Shown here: piece after piece, positions 16,951-25,360 of the stretch | Layout: every line of letters starts with the position of its first letter | How positions within the stretch are numbered: the first letter of the stretch is position 1 | Source of the DNA: Ensifer adhaerens | GTDB lineage: Bacteria; Pseudomonadota; Alphaproteobacteria; Rhizobiales; Rhizobiaceae | Direction of reading: 5' to 3' | Assembly: GCF_000697965.2 (NCBI RefSeq) | Contig: NZ_CP015881.1 | Coordinates: forward strand, 1 to 64,000 | DNA length: 64,000 nucleotides | Notes under the pieces: model-generated | What the model saw: the letters and a program-made list of their open reading frames with translations, nothing else | What the model was told of the DNA's origin: nothing | The model's database searches: none | Program-made: the position numbers and the translations under genes

Positions 16951-18171
16951 TCAGGCCACCGGCAATTCCGGATCCCAGGTAAACAGCTCCTTGGCCCTCG
17001 CGATGCCGCGCAGCGCAAAGCGGCCGAGCGAGACTGCGTGGACCCGTTCATCCGGCGGGCAGGCTTCGACGAAATCAGACGACATGATCATGTGCCGCTC
17101 GACGGAACGGCACATCGAGGAAATGCGGCTCACCTCATTGACCGCCGGGCCGACCACGGTGAAATCGAGGCGGGTCTGGCTGCCGATATTGCCATAGAAA
17201 ACTTCGCCAATATGGAGCCCGAGATAGACCTCGGTGGTCGGCTTGCCTTCGGCCTGCCGGCGGGTGTCGAGTTCCGCAAGCATGCGGCGCAGCTGCCGTT
17301 CGGCGGCGATTGCGTTGGCGCAGGCGGTCCCCGGATCGTCGGCATTGAAGATCGCCAGAACACCGTCGCCGATCAGCTTCAGCACGCTGCCGCCATGGTC
17401 GTGAATGGCGGTGATCACGGTTCCTGAATAATCGTTGAGAAGCGGGATGATCTCGTCGGGTGCTGCGGTGTCGGAGATGCGCGTATAGCCGCGCAGGTCG
17501 GAAAACCACATGACCGTTTCGATGCGTTCGGCCGAACCGCGGGCAATGCTGCCTTTGACGACGCGCTGGCCGGCATCGGCGCCGAGATAAACGTCCGCAA
17601 GCGTGCTGATGATCCTCACGCATGAGCCTGCCTTCACCGCCAGCGCAAGCGTTGGCAGCAGGATACGGAGTGCTGCGATGTCATCGTCGCTGAAGCCACC
17701 GTCGTTCCGCGTCGTCCAATAGGAATAGAAACAGTCCATCTCGCCGACGCGGCCCTGGTCGGTGAAGTGGTGGATCATGCTGACGCAGTCGGTGTGGCCT
17801 TCGTCTTTCAGCTTGTCCAATATGTTGTAGGTGGTGCCCTCGTCGGAGGAAAGCCGGATGCGGCGCTCCGCGGTTCGGTCGCAAAGCATGTGGTAGAAGA
17901 TCGAATTCTGCCAGTTCAGCAGCGCCTCGCCCGTGGTCGTCGAGCCGTATTGGATGACCTCCGGCGTGATCTCGCTTTCGTCGTTCCACTGGAACGCGCG
18001 CCCCTCGAATTCGGGATGCAACGTGTCGATCAACCCGAGCGCGCGGGCAAGGTCGAGACCGGCTGCCCGACATTGCTCGCAGAAGCCGGCAAACAGCTCC
18101 GGCTCGTCCAGTCCCTTCAGGCCCTGTTCTGAAAGCCAGAGCACGATATCGCGTAGCTGTTGGTCGTTCAT
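16951..18171 (-). CDS. class III adenylate/guanylate cyclase, soluble
   Basis: A 406-aa protein with an N-terminal regulatory region (about 1-185, no recognisable sensor domain) and a C-terminal class III cyclase domain (about 210-380). Metal-binding residues occur in MWFSDLRGYTRISD and in KLIGDGVLAIF. It should make cAMP from ATP; guanylate activity is not excluded. No membrane segment is present. The Met at 18171 is chosen by homology length. Its start lies 69 bp after the stop of the oxidoreductase gene on the same strand. Confidence 0.88.
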   Translation of the reverse strand: MNDQQLRDIVLWLSEQGLKGLDEPELFAGFCEQCRAAGLDLARALGLIDTLHPEFEGRAFQWNDESEITPEVIQYGSTTTGEALLNWQNSIFYHMLCDRTAERRIRLSSDEGTTYNILDKLKDEGHTDCVSMIHHFTDQGRVGEMDCFYSYWTTRNDGGFSDDDIAALRILLPTLALAVKAGSCVRIISTLADVYLGADAGQRVVKGSIARGSAERIETVMWFSDLRGYTRISDTAAPDEIIPLLNDYSGTVITAIHDHGGSVLKLIGDGVLAIFNADDPGTACANAIAAERQLRRMLAELDTRRQAEGKPTTEVYLGLHIGEVFYGNIGSQTRLDFTVVGPAVNEVSRISSMCRSVERHMIMSSDFVEACPPDERVHAVSLGRFALRGIARAKELFTWDPELPVA

Positions 18172-18239
18172 GGCGCATCCCGCTCGGCCGAGGTCGACTG
18201 CCTGATGATGTGGTGCATCATCCATAGCCGAACCAGGGC

Positions 18240-20306
18240 TCAGAGCGAAAGATGCAGTTTGCCCGTTTCGCTCTCCGCCGGCACGGCGCAACAGATCAGC
18301 GCTTCGCCTTCGCCGACCGGGAAGGAGGGCTGCGAGGGGTAGGTCACCCTGCCCTCCAGCACTGGCGTCCGACAGGTGCCGCAACTGCCGTTGCGGCAGC
18401 CGTATTCCGGCTTCAGGCCACGCGCCTCCGCCAGATCAAGCAGCGTGCCTTCGCCCGGTTGCCAGCGCGCCTCCTTGCTCGACTTGGCAAAGACGACGTG
18501 AACCGGGGCGTTCGCCGCCGGTACCATCACCGGGCCAGAACCGCCGTCCGGTCGCCGGGTCAGCGACGACAGCCCGAAGGCCTCCGCATGGATGCGGGCA
18601 TCGGCGATGTTGAGCGCCCGCAAGCCGTCATAGAGCGACTGGGTGAAGGCGGCCGGGCCGCAGAGATAGAAATCGTAGTCGTCGAAGGGCAGGGTGGCCT
18701 TGAGATGGGTGAGGTCGATGCGACCGGCAATGTCATAGTCCTGGCTTTCGATGGCCGTTGCCGGCTGGCTCAGCGCCCGCACCAGACGAATATTGCCCTC
18801 GCCTTCCGCGACCAGGTCGGCGATCTCCCGATCGAAGGCGCGCTCTTCCGGCGAGCGGGCGGCCTGAAAGATCCAGGTCGGGCGCGTGCGCCGCTTGCGG
18901 CGGCTTTCGGCGACAATGTGCTTGAGCATGGCAAGGATCGGCGTGATGCCGACGCCGGCGCCGATCAGCACGGCGGGCCGCCGCTCGGTTCCATCGATCG
19001 TGAAGCTGCCGGCAGGCGCCCGCGCCTCGATCCGGTCTCCAGGCTTCAGTCCGTGCAAGTGCCGGGAAGCCACGCCGTCCTTCTTGACGCTGATGCGGTA
19101 GAGACCATCCGTCGGTGCCGAGGACAGCGTATAGCTCCTGACGAGCGGTCTTTCGCCGTCTCCGACGTTGATGCGGATCGGCAGGTGCTGGCCGGCCTGA
19201 TGGGCCATGAGCCCGACGCCATCGTCCGGCGCGAGGTAGAGTGAGCGGATCGTCGTGCTCTCGTCCTCAACGCGGGCAATCCGGAACGGGCGCCACGCAT
19301 CGGCAAGGGCCGCGGCCTCAAGCCGGACCTTCGCCTGATCCCAGTCGCCGGTGGAATTGAGACTGGGAGACCAGCCGCCCTCCTCGAAGGCCCAGCGAAG
19401 CGGCAGGCCGTCCTCGCGATAAATGACCTTCTCCGGCCGGAAGCGCCACAGGCGTTCGGCGCCCTGAAATGCCGCGACCTCCGGAGAAGACAGGATCACC
19501 TCGGCGCTGCCGGTCATCTGCAGCATGTCGCCGGTCGCAAAATCGACGAACAGCAGTCCTGCGCGCGGGTTGACCATGAAATTGCCGAGCGTGTTGAAGA
19601 ACAGGTTTCCGGAGAAGTCCGGAATCGTCAGCACGCCGTCCTCGCCGATCTGTACGAAACCCGCCTTGCCGCCGCGATGCGAGACGTCGACCTGGCGCTC
19701 GCCGCTGTCGCGATCGACGTAGGACGCGACGAAGAAGGTGTCGGCCTTGGCGATGATGGCCCGGGCGCGGGCGTCGAGCACGCGACCATGCACCGGGCGC
19801 ACCGAGGCCGGCTGGTGCGGGTCGCGAACGAAGGCGAACTGGCGAAGCTGGATATATTGCGGGCAGTTGCCGAAGCTCTGCCGGACGCGGAGCGTGAAGC
19901 CGTCGTCGGCATCGCGCCGGATCGCGCCGTTCAACCGGTTCCTGCGCCGGGTTTCGAGCTGGATGCCGAGCATGCCGATGGAGTGCGCGTCCTCCATGCC
20001 GGCATCGGCCGGATCATCCCTGTCACGCGGCAACCGTATATCGAGATTCCAGGCGTCCGGCGCCTGCATGAAGCCGGGGGCTGCCGCGCGCATCGTCGCC
20101 CAGACATCGCCGCTCGCGTCGACGGCTCCGAACATGGCGAAGGGCAGCATCGGGAAGAATTGCTGGTGCTGCTCCGGCATGAAGCTGCGCACGAAATTGC
20201 GCCCGGTCGCATCCATGCGCTCGGCGACGCCGAGGCTGCGCTGGATGGCGAGTTCGCCTTCGTGCCACGGCGAATCCGGCTTTTTCTGCTGTGCGTTGTC
20301 CGGCAT
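18240..20306 (-). CDS. Three-domain oxidoreductase: PNPOx-like + FAD/NAD(P)H reductase + 2Fe-2S ferredoxin
   Basis: A 688-aa fusion. Residues about 25-320 form a pyridoxamine-5'-phosphate-oxidase-like flavin-binding split barrel. About 345-590 is a ferredoxin-NADP reductase type domain (RSYTLSS FAD motif, GAGVGITPILAML nucleotide motif). About 600-688 is a plant-type 2Fe-2S ferredoxin with C-x4-C-x2-C (CRNGSCGTC) and a distal Cys in LICC. It should pass electrons from NAD(P)H through FAD and the cluster to an unknown acceptor. It follows the GST gene on the same strand, with a hairpin between them. Confidence 0.9.
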   Translation of the reverse strand: MPDNAQQKKPDSPWHEGELAIQRSLGVAERMDATGRNFVRSFMPEQHQQFFPMLPFAMFGAVDASGDVWATMRAAAPGFMQAPDAWNLDIRLPRDRDDPADAGMEDAHSIGMLGIQLETRRRNRLNGAIRRDADDGFTLRVRQSFGNCPQYIQLRQFAFVRDPHQPASVRPVHGRVLDARARAIIAKADTFFVASYVDRDSGERQVDVSHRGGKAGFVQIGEDGVLTIPDFSGNLFFNTLGNFMVNPRAGLLFVDFATGDMLQMTGSAEVILSSPEVAAFQGAERLWRFRPEKVIYREDGLPLRWAFEEGGWSPSLNSTGDWDQAKVRLEAAALADAWRPFRIARVEDESTTIRSLYLAPDDGVGLMAHQAGQHLPIRINVGDGERPLVRSYTLSSAPTDGLYRISVKKDGVASRHLHGLKPGDRIEARAPAGSFTIDGTERRPAVLIGAGVGITPILAMLKHIVAESRRKRRTRPTWIFQAARSPEERAFDREIADLVAEGEGNIRLVRALSQPATAIESQDYDIAGRIDLTHLKATLPFDDYDFYLCGPAAFTQSLYDGLRALNIADARIHAEAFGLSSLTRRPDGGSGPVMVPAANAPVHVVFAKSSKEARWQPGEGTLLDLAEARGLKPEYGCRNGSCGTCRTPVLEGRVTYPSQPSFPVGEGEALICCAVPAESETGKLHLSL

Positions 20307-20332
20307 GGTCGGGTGTCCCGGTTGGAAGGGGG

Positions 20333-20355
20333 CCGGGGCAGCGCTGCCGCCCCGG
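20333..20355 (-). other. GC-rich hairpin between GST and oxidoreductase genes
   Basis: 7-bp perfect arms (20333-20339 and 20349-20355) lie in the 59-bp gap between two same-strand genes. It may attenuate or stabilise the transcript; there is no T run. Confidence 0.4.
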
Positions 20356-20365
20356 GGAGCTTGGA

Positions 20366-20977
20366 TCAGGCGGCGAGGCCGACGGCGGTCTTCTCAAAGC
20401 CGACGAAGCCGGGCAGGCGCTCGATGCGCGAAAGCCAGGCACGAACATGGGCGTAGTCGGAAAGGTCGACATTGCCTTCCGGTGCTGCCGACACGTAGCT
20501 GTAGAGGGCGACGTCGGCGATGGTCGGCCTTGCGCCCACGAGGAAGTCGTGGCCGGCAAGCTCCGCATCGATCTGTGCAAGCACCCGGTGGGCCCTGGAG
20601 ATAGCCCCTTCTGCATCCAGATTGGCGCCGAAGACCGTGACGAGACGCGCGGCTGCCGGACCAAAGGCGATGTCGCCAGCGGCAACCGAGAGCCATTTCT
20701 GCACCTTCGCCGCCGAGGCCGGATCTTCCGGCAGCCAGTCGATGCGGCCGAGCTTCTTGGCGAGGTAGACGAGGATGGCGTTGCTGTCGGCGATGACCGT
20801 GCCTTCGTCGTCGAGCACCGGAACCTGACCGAAGGGATTGAGCGCGAGGAATTCCGGCGCCTTGTGTGCCCGCGCCTTGAGGTCGACGTCGATCAGCTCG
20901 TGCGGCACGCCGAGCAGCGACAGGAAAAGCTGCGCCCTGTGCGAGTGGCCGGAGAGCGGATGGCGGTAGAGTTTCAT
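20366..20977 (-). CDS. glutathione S-transferase
   Basis: A 203-aa cytosolic GST: thioredoxin-like N-terminal domain ([20 protein letters not shown], then [11 protein letters not shown] with the cis-Pro and [10 protein letters not shown]) and an all-helical C-terminal domain. The order (GST, then the flavin/Fe-S oxidoreductase) and the divergent LysR gene suggest one stress- or xenobiotic-induced unit. Confidence 0.93.
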   Translation of the reverse strand: MKLYRHPLSGHSHRAQLFLSLLGVPHELIDVDLKARAHKAPEFLALNPFGQVPVLDDEGTVIADSNAILVYLAKKLGRIDWLPEDPASAAKVQKWLSVAAGDIAFGPAAARLVTVFGANLDAEGAISRAHRVLAQIDAELAGHDFLVGARPTIADVALYSYVSAAPEGNVDLSDYAHVRAWLSRIERLPGFVGFEKTAVGLAA

Positions 20978-21124
20978 GGGAGATGTCCTCGAAGAGCTTG
21001 AGAACCGTCACGGCCCTCCGGCGGTTCGGAATGAACCACCTTCGAGATCAATCTATGACTTTCCAATTTTCGGCAGTAGAATGCGATTTCGATAGTCTGA
21101 TTTCCGAATTATGGAAGGATAAAA

Positions 21125-22018
21125 GTGGACCGTCTCGACGCCATGGGGGTTCTGATCGCCGTCATCGAAAACGGCAGCCTGTCGGCAGCCTCCCGGCACC
21201 TCAAGGTGCCGTTGGCCACGATCAGCCGGAAGGTTTCCGAGCTTGAAACGCATCTGGGCGCGCAACTCATCACCAGGACCAACCGCAGGATCCAGTTGAC
21301 CGAGGCGGGCCGCGTCTATGTCGAGGCTGCCAAGGAGATCCTTGCCCGCGTCGAAGAGGCGGAACGGGTGGCAGCCGGCGAATACAGCACGATCAAGGGC
21401 GATCTGACGGTCTCTGCGCCCATCGTCTTCGGACGCCTGCATGTGCTTCCCGTCGTGGTCGATTTCCTCAAGGCCCATCCCGAGGTCGATATGCGGCTCG
21501 CCTTGGGCGACCGGTTCGCCAATCTCGTCGACGATCACATCGACGTGGCGCTGAGGATCGGCAACCTGCCCGACAGCAATCTCGTGGCGACGAAGATCGG
21601 CACGGTGCGCCGGGTGGTCTATGCAAGCCCCGATTATGTCGCGCGGCATGGCGTGCTCCGGCACCCGAGCGAACTTGCCGATCACGATTGCATCACCTTC
21701 GAAAACGTCACGGCCGCCCATGTCTGGCGTTTCCTCGACGGCGGGCGCGAGCTGGCCGCGCCGATCCGGTCGCGGCTTATCGTCAATACGGCGGAATCCG
21801 CCGTCGACGCGGCGATATCCGGTCTTGGATTGACGCGGGTGCTTTCCTATCAGGTGGCGCGCCAAGTGGCGGACGGCCTGCTCGTGCCGCTGCTGGAAGA
21901 CTTTGAGCACCCGGCGCTGCCGGTCCAGCTCGTCTATCTTCCGCAGGGGCTGGTGCCGATGAAGCTCCGGGCCTTCGTCGACTTCGCCGCCCCGCGGCTG
22001 CGCGCGGTCCTGCGATAG
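21125..22018 (+). CDS. LysR-family transcriptional regulator
   Basis: A 297-aa LysR regulator of the DsdC/PA2477-like type: N-terminal winged HTH (about 5-62, SLSAASRHLKVPLATISRKV) and a C-terminal effector-binding domain (about 88-293). It is divergent from the GST gene with a 147-bp shared promoter region, so it probably controls the GST-oxidoreductase operon. It converges with the LytTR regulator gene. Confidence 0.93.
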   Translation: MDRLDAMGVLIAVIENGSLSAASRHLKVPLATISRKVSELETHLGAQLITRTNRRIQLTEAGRVYVEAAKEILARVEEAERVAAGEYSTIKGDLTVSAPIVFGRLHVLPVVVDFLKAHPEVDMRLALGDRFANLVDDHIDVALRIGNLPDSNLVATKIGTVRRVVYASPDYVARHGVLRHPSELADHDCITFENVTAAHVWRFLDGGRELAAPIRSRLIVNTAESAVDAAISGLGLTRVLSYQVARQVADGLLVPLLEDFEHPALPVQLVYLPQGLVPMKLRAFVDFAAPRLRAVLR

Positions 22019-22028
22019 TGGGCGGCGG

Positions 22029-22832
22029 CTAGTCCGGCTGGCTGCGTTCGCCGGTCGTCGGGCGGATGTGTCGGGCGTAGGTTCGGCCGACGCGGATCTC
22101 GCTGCCGTCGGAGAGAAGGGCGATGAGCGCGGCGAAGGGGGCCTGCTTCAGCCCCACGATACAGTCCCGGCGCACGATCGAGCTGCGATGCAGCCTGAGG
22201 AATTCTGCGGGATCGAGGCGACGCTCGAGCGAGGCGAGGCTTTCGTGGTGCAGATAGGACCGGCCCTCGACGTGAATGCGGACATAGTCGCGTTCCGCCT
22301 GAAAGCGCACGACCCGGTCGAGCGCGATCCGCACGAATTCTCCCCGGGCCTTGATCCAAAGGTCGCCGGTCTGGGTTTCGTGCTTGCGCAGCGCCTGGCG
22401 CAGCGCCGTCACGGTTTCGTTGAGTTCGAGCACCCGCTCGGCGCTCGTGCGTGCGGCGATTGCGAGGCGGGCTCGCTCGATCGCGGTGCGCAGGCGGCTG
22501 GATTCGATCGGCTTGGTGACATAGTCGACCGCGGCGGCTTCGAAGGCGCGCAGCGCATAGTGGTCGAAGGCGGTCACGAAAACGACTGCGGGTGCGTGGT
22601 CGCCCAGCCGTTCCAGGACATCGAAGCCGGTGCCGCCCGGCATCTGGATGTCGAGCAGGATCGCGTCCGGCGAAAGCTCGGCAACCATGGAGCAGGCTTG
22701 CTGCACGTTGCCGGCCGTTCCCACCACCTCAACGGCGGGCATGGCGCCGAGCAGGCGCAGAAGGCGCCGCCGCGCCAGCGGCTCGTCGTCGATGACGAGG
22801 ATCGAAAGCGGAACAGTCTGGATTTCATTCAT
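22029..22832 (-). CDS. LytTR-family response regulator
   Basis: A 267-aa response regulator: receiver domain (about 9-125, acidic pocket DDE at 15-17, phospho-acceptor D61 in LLDIQMPGGTG) and a C-terminal LytTR DNA-binding domain (about 165-262). LytTR proteins bind paired direct repeats about 21 bp apart, and such repeats occur in this locus (23956-23985 and 25170-25199). Its ATG overlaps the stop codon of the upstream kinase gene by 4 bp, so the pair is translationally coupled. Confidence 0.94.
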   Translation of the reverse strand: MNEIQTVPLSILVIDDEPLARRRLLRLLGAMPAVEVVGTAGNVQQACSMVAELSPDAILLDIQMPGGTGFDVLERLGDHAPAVVFVTAFDHYALRAFEAAAVDYVTKPIESSRLRTAIERARLAIAARTSAERVLELNETVTALRQALRKHETQTGDLWIKARGEFVRIALDRVVRFQAERDYVRIHVEGRSYLHHESLASLERRLDPAEFLRLHRSSIVRRDCIVGLKQAPFAALIALLSDGSEIRVGRTYARHIRPTTGERSQPD

Positions 22833-23923
22833 GCAAGCCTCAGCGGCATTGTGATTGCAGCTCTGAAACGACCGGGCGTGACGAGACCCGAAACGCAGGC
22901 GCCGACGCCGGGAAAACGAGCCTGGACGCGATCGGCTACATTCTTGAGGCCGATCCCCGTGCCCGGCCTCCGCTCGGTTTCGGGTGCTGCCGCAATGTCG
23001 TTTTCGACGGAGATTTCCAGCGCATGGCCCACTTTGGCGGCGCTGATGACGATTTCCACCTGATCCGGCGAGCGGCTGACCCCGTGCTTGACGGCATTTT
23101 CGATCAGCGGCTGCAGGATGAGGCTTGGCACCAAGGCCTCCTCGAGACCGGTGTCGATGTCCATTCGGAGCCTCATGCGGTCGCAATAGCGCTCGCCCTC
23201 GATATGCAGGTAACGGGCCTGGAGCGCGAGTTCGTCGGCAAGCCGCACGTCGTGCAGCGGGTCAAGCTCCAGCGTCGTGCGCAGAAAGTTGGACAGCGAC
23301 ATCACCATGCGCGTCGCGGCAAGGGACTGCCCCTCCTCGATCAGGCCGGTGATGGAGTTCAGTGTGTTGAACAGGAAATGCGGGTTGACCTGGTAGCGCA
23401 GCGCTCGCATCTGTGCGGCGAGTGCCTCCTCGCGCGTGATCGCCAGGCGTCGCTCGCGCTCGCGCAGTTCGAAGCTGTAGAGCAATGCCACGAAGAAGAA
23501 GGACCAGCCGACGAAGGTCGCCATGCTGTAGACCAGCGTGTAGCCGATGCTGGTCCAATCGGGCGTGATCGGGTCGGGACGCACGATGAAAAGATAGAGA
23601 AGAAAGTCGACGCCGGTATTGGCGATCGCAGCCATCAGAGCGGTCGTAAAGCCGACGACGATCTTCAGCGCGATGTGTTGATGGCGGACGCCGAACATCG
23701 CAGCGGCGATGCCATAGGAAAAGACCATGCCGCAGGACATCAACAGGAGCTTGCCTGGCGCGGACATGATCGGGTCGATCCCGAGGATCGCCCAAAGAAT
23801 GCTGCTGATCAGGAATTCCACGAACCAGTAGAGTAAACCGAGCCAGAGCGTCGCGCGCCGCACGCTGGCGATGTAAGCGCTCTCGTCCACCGATCTTGCG
23901 TCGTCCTCAGGTTTCATGGCCAT
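22829..23923 (-). CDS. LytS-type sensor histidine kinase 1
   Basis: A 364-aa membrane kinase with about four N-terminal transmembrane helices (about 25-150), no extracytoplasmic sensor domain of note, then a His_kinase (PF06580) region with the phospho-accepting H182 in RYQVNPHFLFNTLNS and an HATPase domain (PLIENAVKHG, GTGIGLKNVADR). Partner of the overlapping LytTR regulator. About two thirds of its residues match the second kinase encoded just upstream (impression by eye), so the two arose by tandem duplication. Confidence 0.93.
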   Translation of the reverse strand: MAMKPEDDARSVDESAYIASVRRATLWLGLLYWFVEFLISSILWAILGIDPIMSAPGKLLLMSCGMVFSYGIAAAMFGVRHQHIALKIVVGFTTALMAAIANTGVDFLLYLFIVRPDPITPDWTSIGYTLVYSMATFVGWSFFFVALLYSFELRERERRLAITREEALAAQMRALRYQVNPHFLFNTLNSITGLIEEGQSLAATRMVMSLSNFLRTTLELDPLHDVRLADELALQARYLHIEGERYCDRMRLRMDIDTGLEEALVPSLILQPLIENAVKHGVSRSPDQVEIVISAAKVGHALEISVENDIAAAPETERRPGTGIGLKNVADRVQARFPGVGACVSGLVTPGRFRAAITMPLRLA

Positions 23924-23955
23924 TTTTATCCTTCAACCGGCCGCCGATGTCGATT

Positions 23956-23985
23956 GCCGTTCGTCGGCCAAATCGAGCGGTTTGC
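23956..23985. promoter_or_regulatory. Candidate LytTR operator upstream of kinase 1
   Basis: Two 9-bp direct repeats, GCCGTTCGT (23956-23964) and GCGGTTTGC (23977-23985), are spaced 21 bp start to start, the geometry of LytTR binding sites (consensus around a central GTT). They lie 33 bp before the kinase 1 start. A closely similar block lies upstream of kinase 2. Confidence 0.5.
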
Positions 23986-24036
23986 AGAAAGGCCCGGACT
24001 TTCGACTACCGGCCGTCGTTGGCCGGAGAGCGGCGA

Positions 24037-25131
24037 TCAGACCAGCCGCAGCGGCATGGTGATCGCTGCCCGAAAACGGTACGGTGCCACGAGGCCGGAT
24101 ATGAAGGCTCCGACCTCGGGGAACCGGGCCTTGATGCGGTCGGCGACATTCCTCAGTCCGGTGCCGGTCCCGGCAGGTTTGTTCGCCGGGCGCGGCGGCT
24201 CGTTCGCCATGTCGTTTTCTACGGAAAGCTCCAGCGTCTCGCCTTGCCTTGCCGCCCGGATCACGATCTCGACCACGCCGATCGAACCGCCCACGCCGTG
24301 CTTGGCCGCATTTTCGATCAATGGCTGAAGGATGAGGCTCGGGACCAGCGCCTGCTCCAGGCCCGGTGCAATCTCGAGCTTGACCCGCATGCGGTCGGAG
24401 AAGCGTTCGCCCTCGATGTTGAGATAGCCGAGCTGCAAGGCCAGCTCGTCGGCAAGGCAAACGTCCTGCATCGGATCCAGCTCGAGTGTCGTGCGCAGGA
24501 AGGAGGAGAGCGAGAGCACCATGCGGCGGGCGGTCGTCGATGCGCCCTCTTCGATCAGCCCGGCAATCGAGTTCAAGGTGTTGAACAGGAAGTGCGGATT
24601 GACCTGGTAGCGCAGCGCCCGCATCTGCGCCGTCAGCGCTTCCTCCCGTGTCACGGCAAGCCGGCGTTCCCGCTCGCGCAGTTCGGAATTGGCGAGAAGG
24701 GCGATGTAGAGAAACGCCCATCCGTGAAACAGCGCCATGCAATAGATGAGGGTGTAGCCGACATTGGTCCAGTTGATTGGGCCCGGATCGCCATGCTCGA
24801 TCAGGCCGTGACTGAGGAGATCGATGCTGGCATTGATCGCTGCGGCGACGAGCGCCAGGGCGGAGCCGAGCAGAAGCTTGAAGAGGATGGACCTGCCCCG
24901 GAAGCGAAAGAGTGCCACTGCCATCGCATAGGACATGAGTGTCCCGTTCAGCATCAGGATCAGGGTGATCGGCGCGATCGCAATCGGGTTATATCCAAGG
25001 AAAGCCCAGAGCGTACTGCTGATGACGAACTGCATGAACTGGTAGAGGAGCCCGAGGAAGAGCGTCGCCCGCCGAACGCTTGCGGCATATCCAGCCTCGT
25101 CAGGCAAAACCGTCTCATGTCCTCGCGCCAT
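24037..25131 (-). CDS. LytS-type sensor histidine kinase 2 (paralogue)
   Basis: A 364-aa paralogue of the downstream kinase with the same layout: about four transmembrane helices, the phospho-accepting H180 in RYQVNPHFLFNTLNS, and an HATPase domain (PLIENAAKHG, GTGTGLRNVADR). All catalytic motifs are intact, so it should be active. It has no response regulator of its own and may feed the shared LytTR regulator. The transmembrane region differs most from kinase 1, suggesting a different stimulus. Divergent from the autotransporter gene. Confidence 0.93.
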   Translation of the reverse strand: MARGHETVLPDEAGYAASVRRATLFLGLLYQFMQFVISSTLWAFLGYNPIAIAPITLILMLNGTLMSYAMAVALFRFRGRSILFKLLLGSALALVAAAINASIDLLSHGLIEHGDPGPINWTNVGYTLIYCMALFHGWAFLYIALLANSELRERERRLAVTREEALTAQMRALRYQVNPHFLFNTLNSIAGLIEEGASTTARRMVLSLSSFLRTTLELDPMQDVCLADELALQLGYLNIEGERFSDRMRVKLEIAPGLEQALVPSLILQPLIENAAKHGVGGSIGVVEIVIRAARQGETLELSVENDMANEPPRPANKPAGTGTGLRNVADRIKARFPEVGAFISGLVAPYRFRAAITMPLRLV

Positions 25132-25169
25132 GCGAGGTTTTATCCTTCAAGTCCATATGGTTGTCGACC

Positions 25170-25244
25170 GCAGTTCGTCGCCGAAAACAAGCCGTTTGCA
25201 GAAACCCACAGCCCTTCGACGCCGCAATCTGCCGTTTGCAGAAA
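25170..25244. promoter_or_regulatory. Candidate LytTR operators between kinase 2 and the autotransporter
   Basis: GCAGTTCGT (25170-25178) and GCCGTTTGC (25191-25199) repeat the 21-bp spacing seen before kinase 1. A second exact GCCGTTTGCAGAAA copy follows at 25231-25244, 40 bp from the first, with a degenerate partner at 25211. The region is the shared promoter of kinase 2 (minus strand) and the autotransporter (plus strand). Confidence 0.5.
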
Positions 25245-25360
25245 GCCGAATTCTCGCTTTTTGCGGGCTTGCTATAGCCGCCCCATGACCCGTGCTTTCC
25301 CGGCGAATCCGTTCGCCTGGGATTTGTGCGCCCACGAATGAAAAGGAAAAGGGGCAGACA

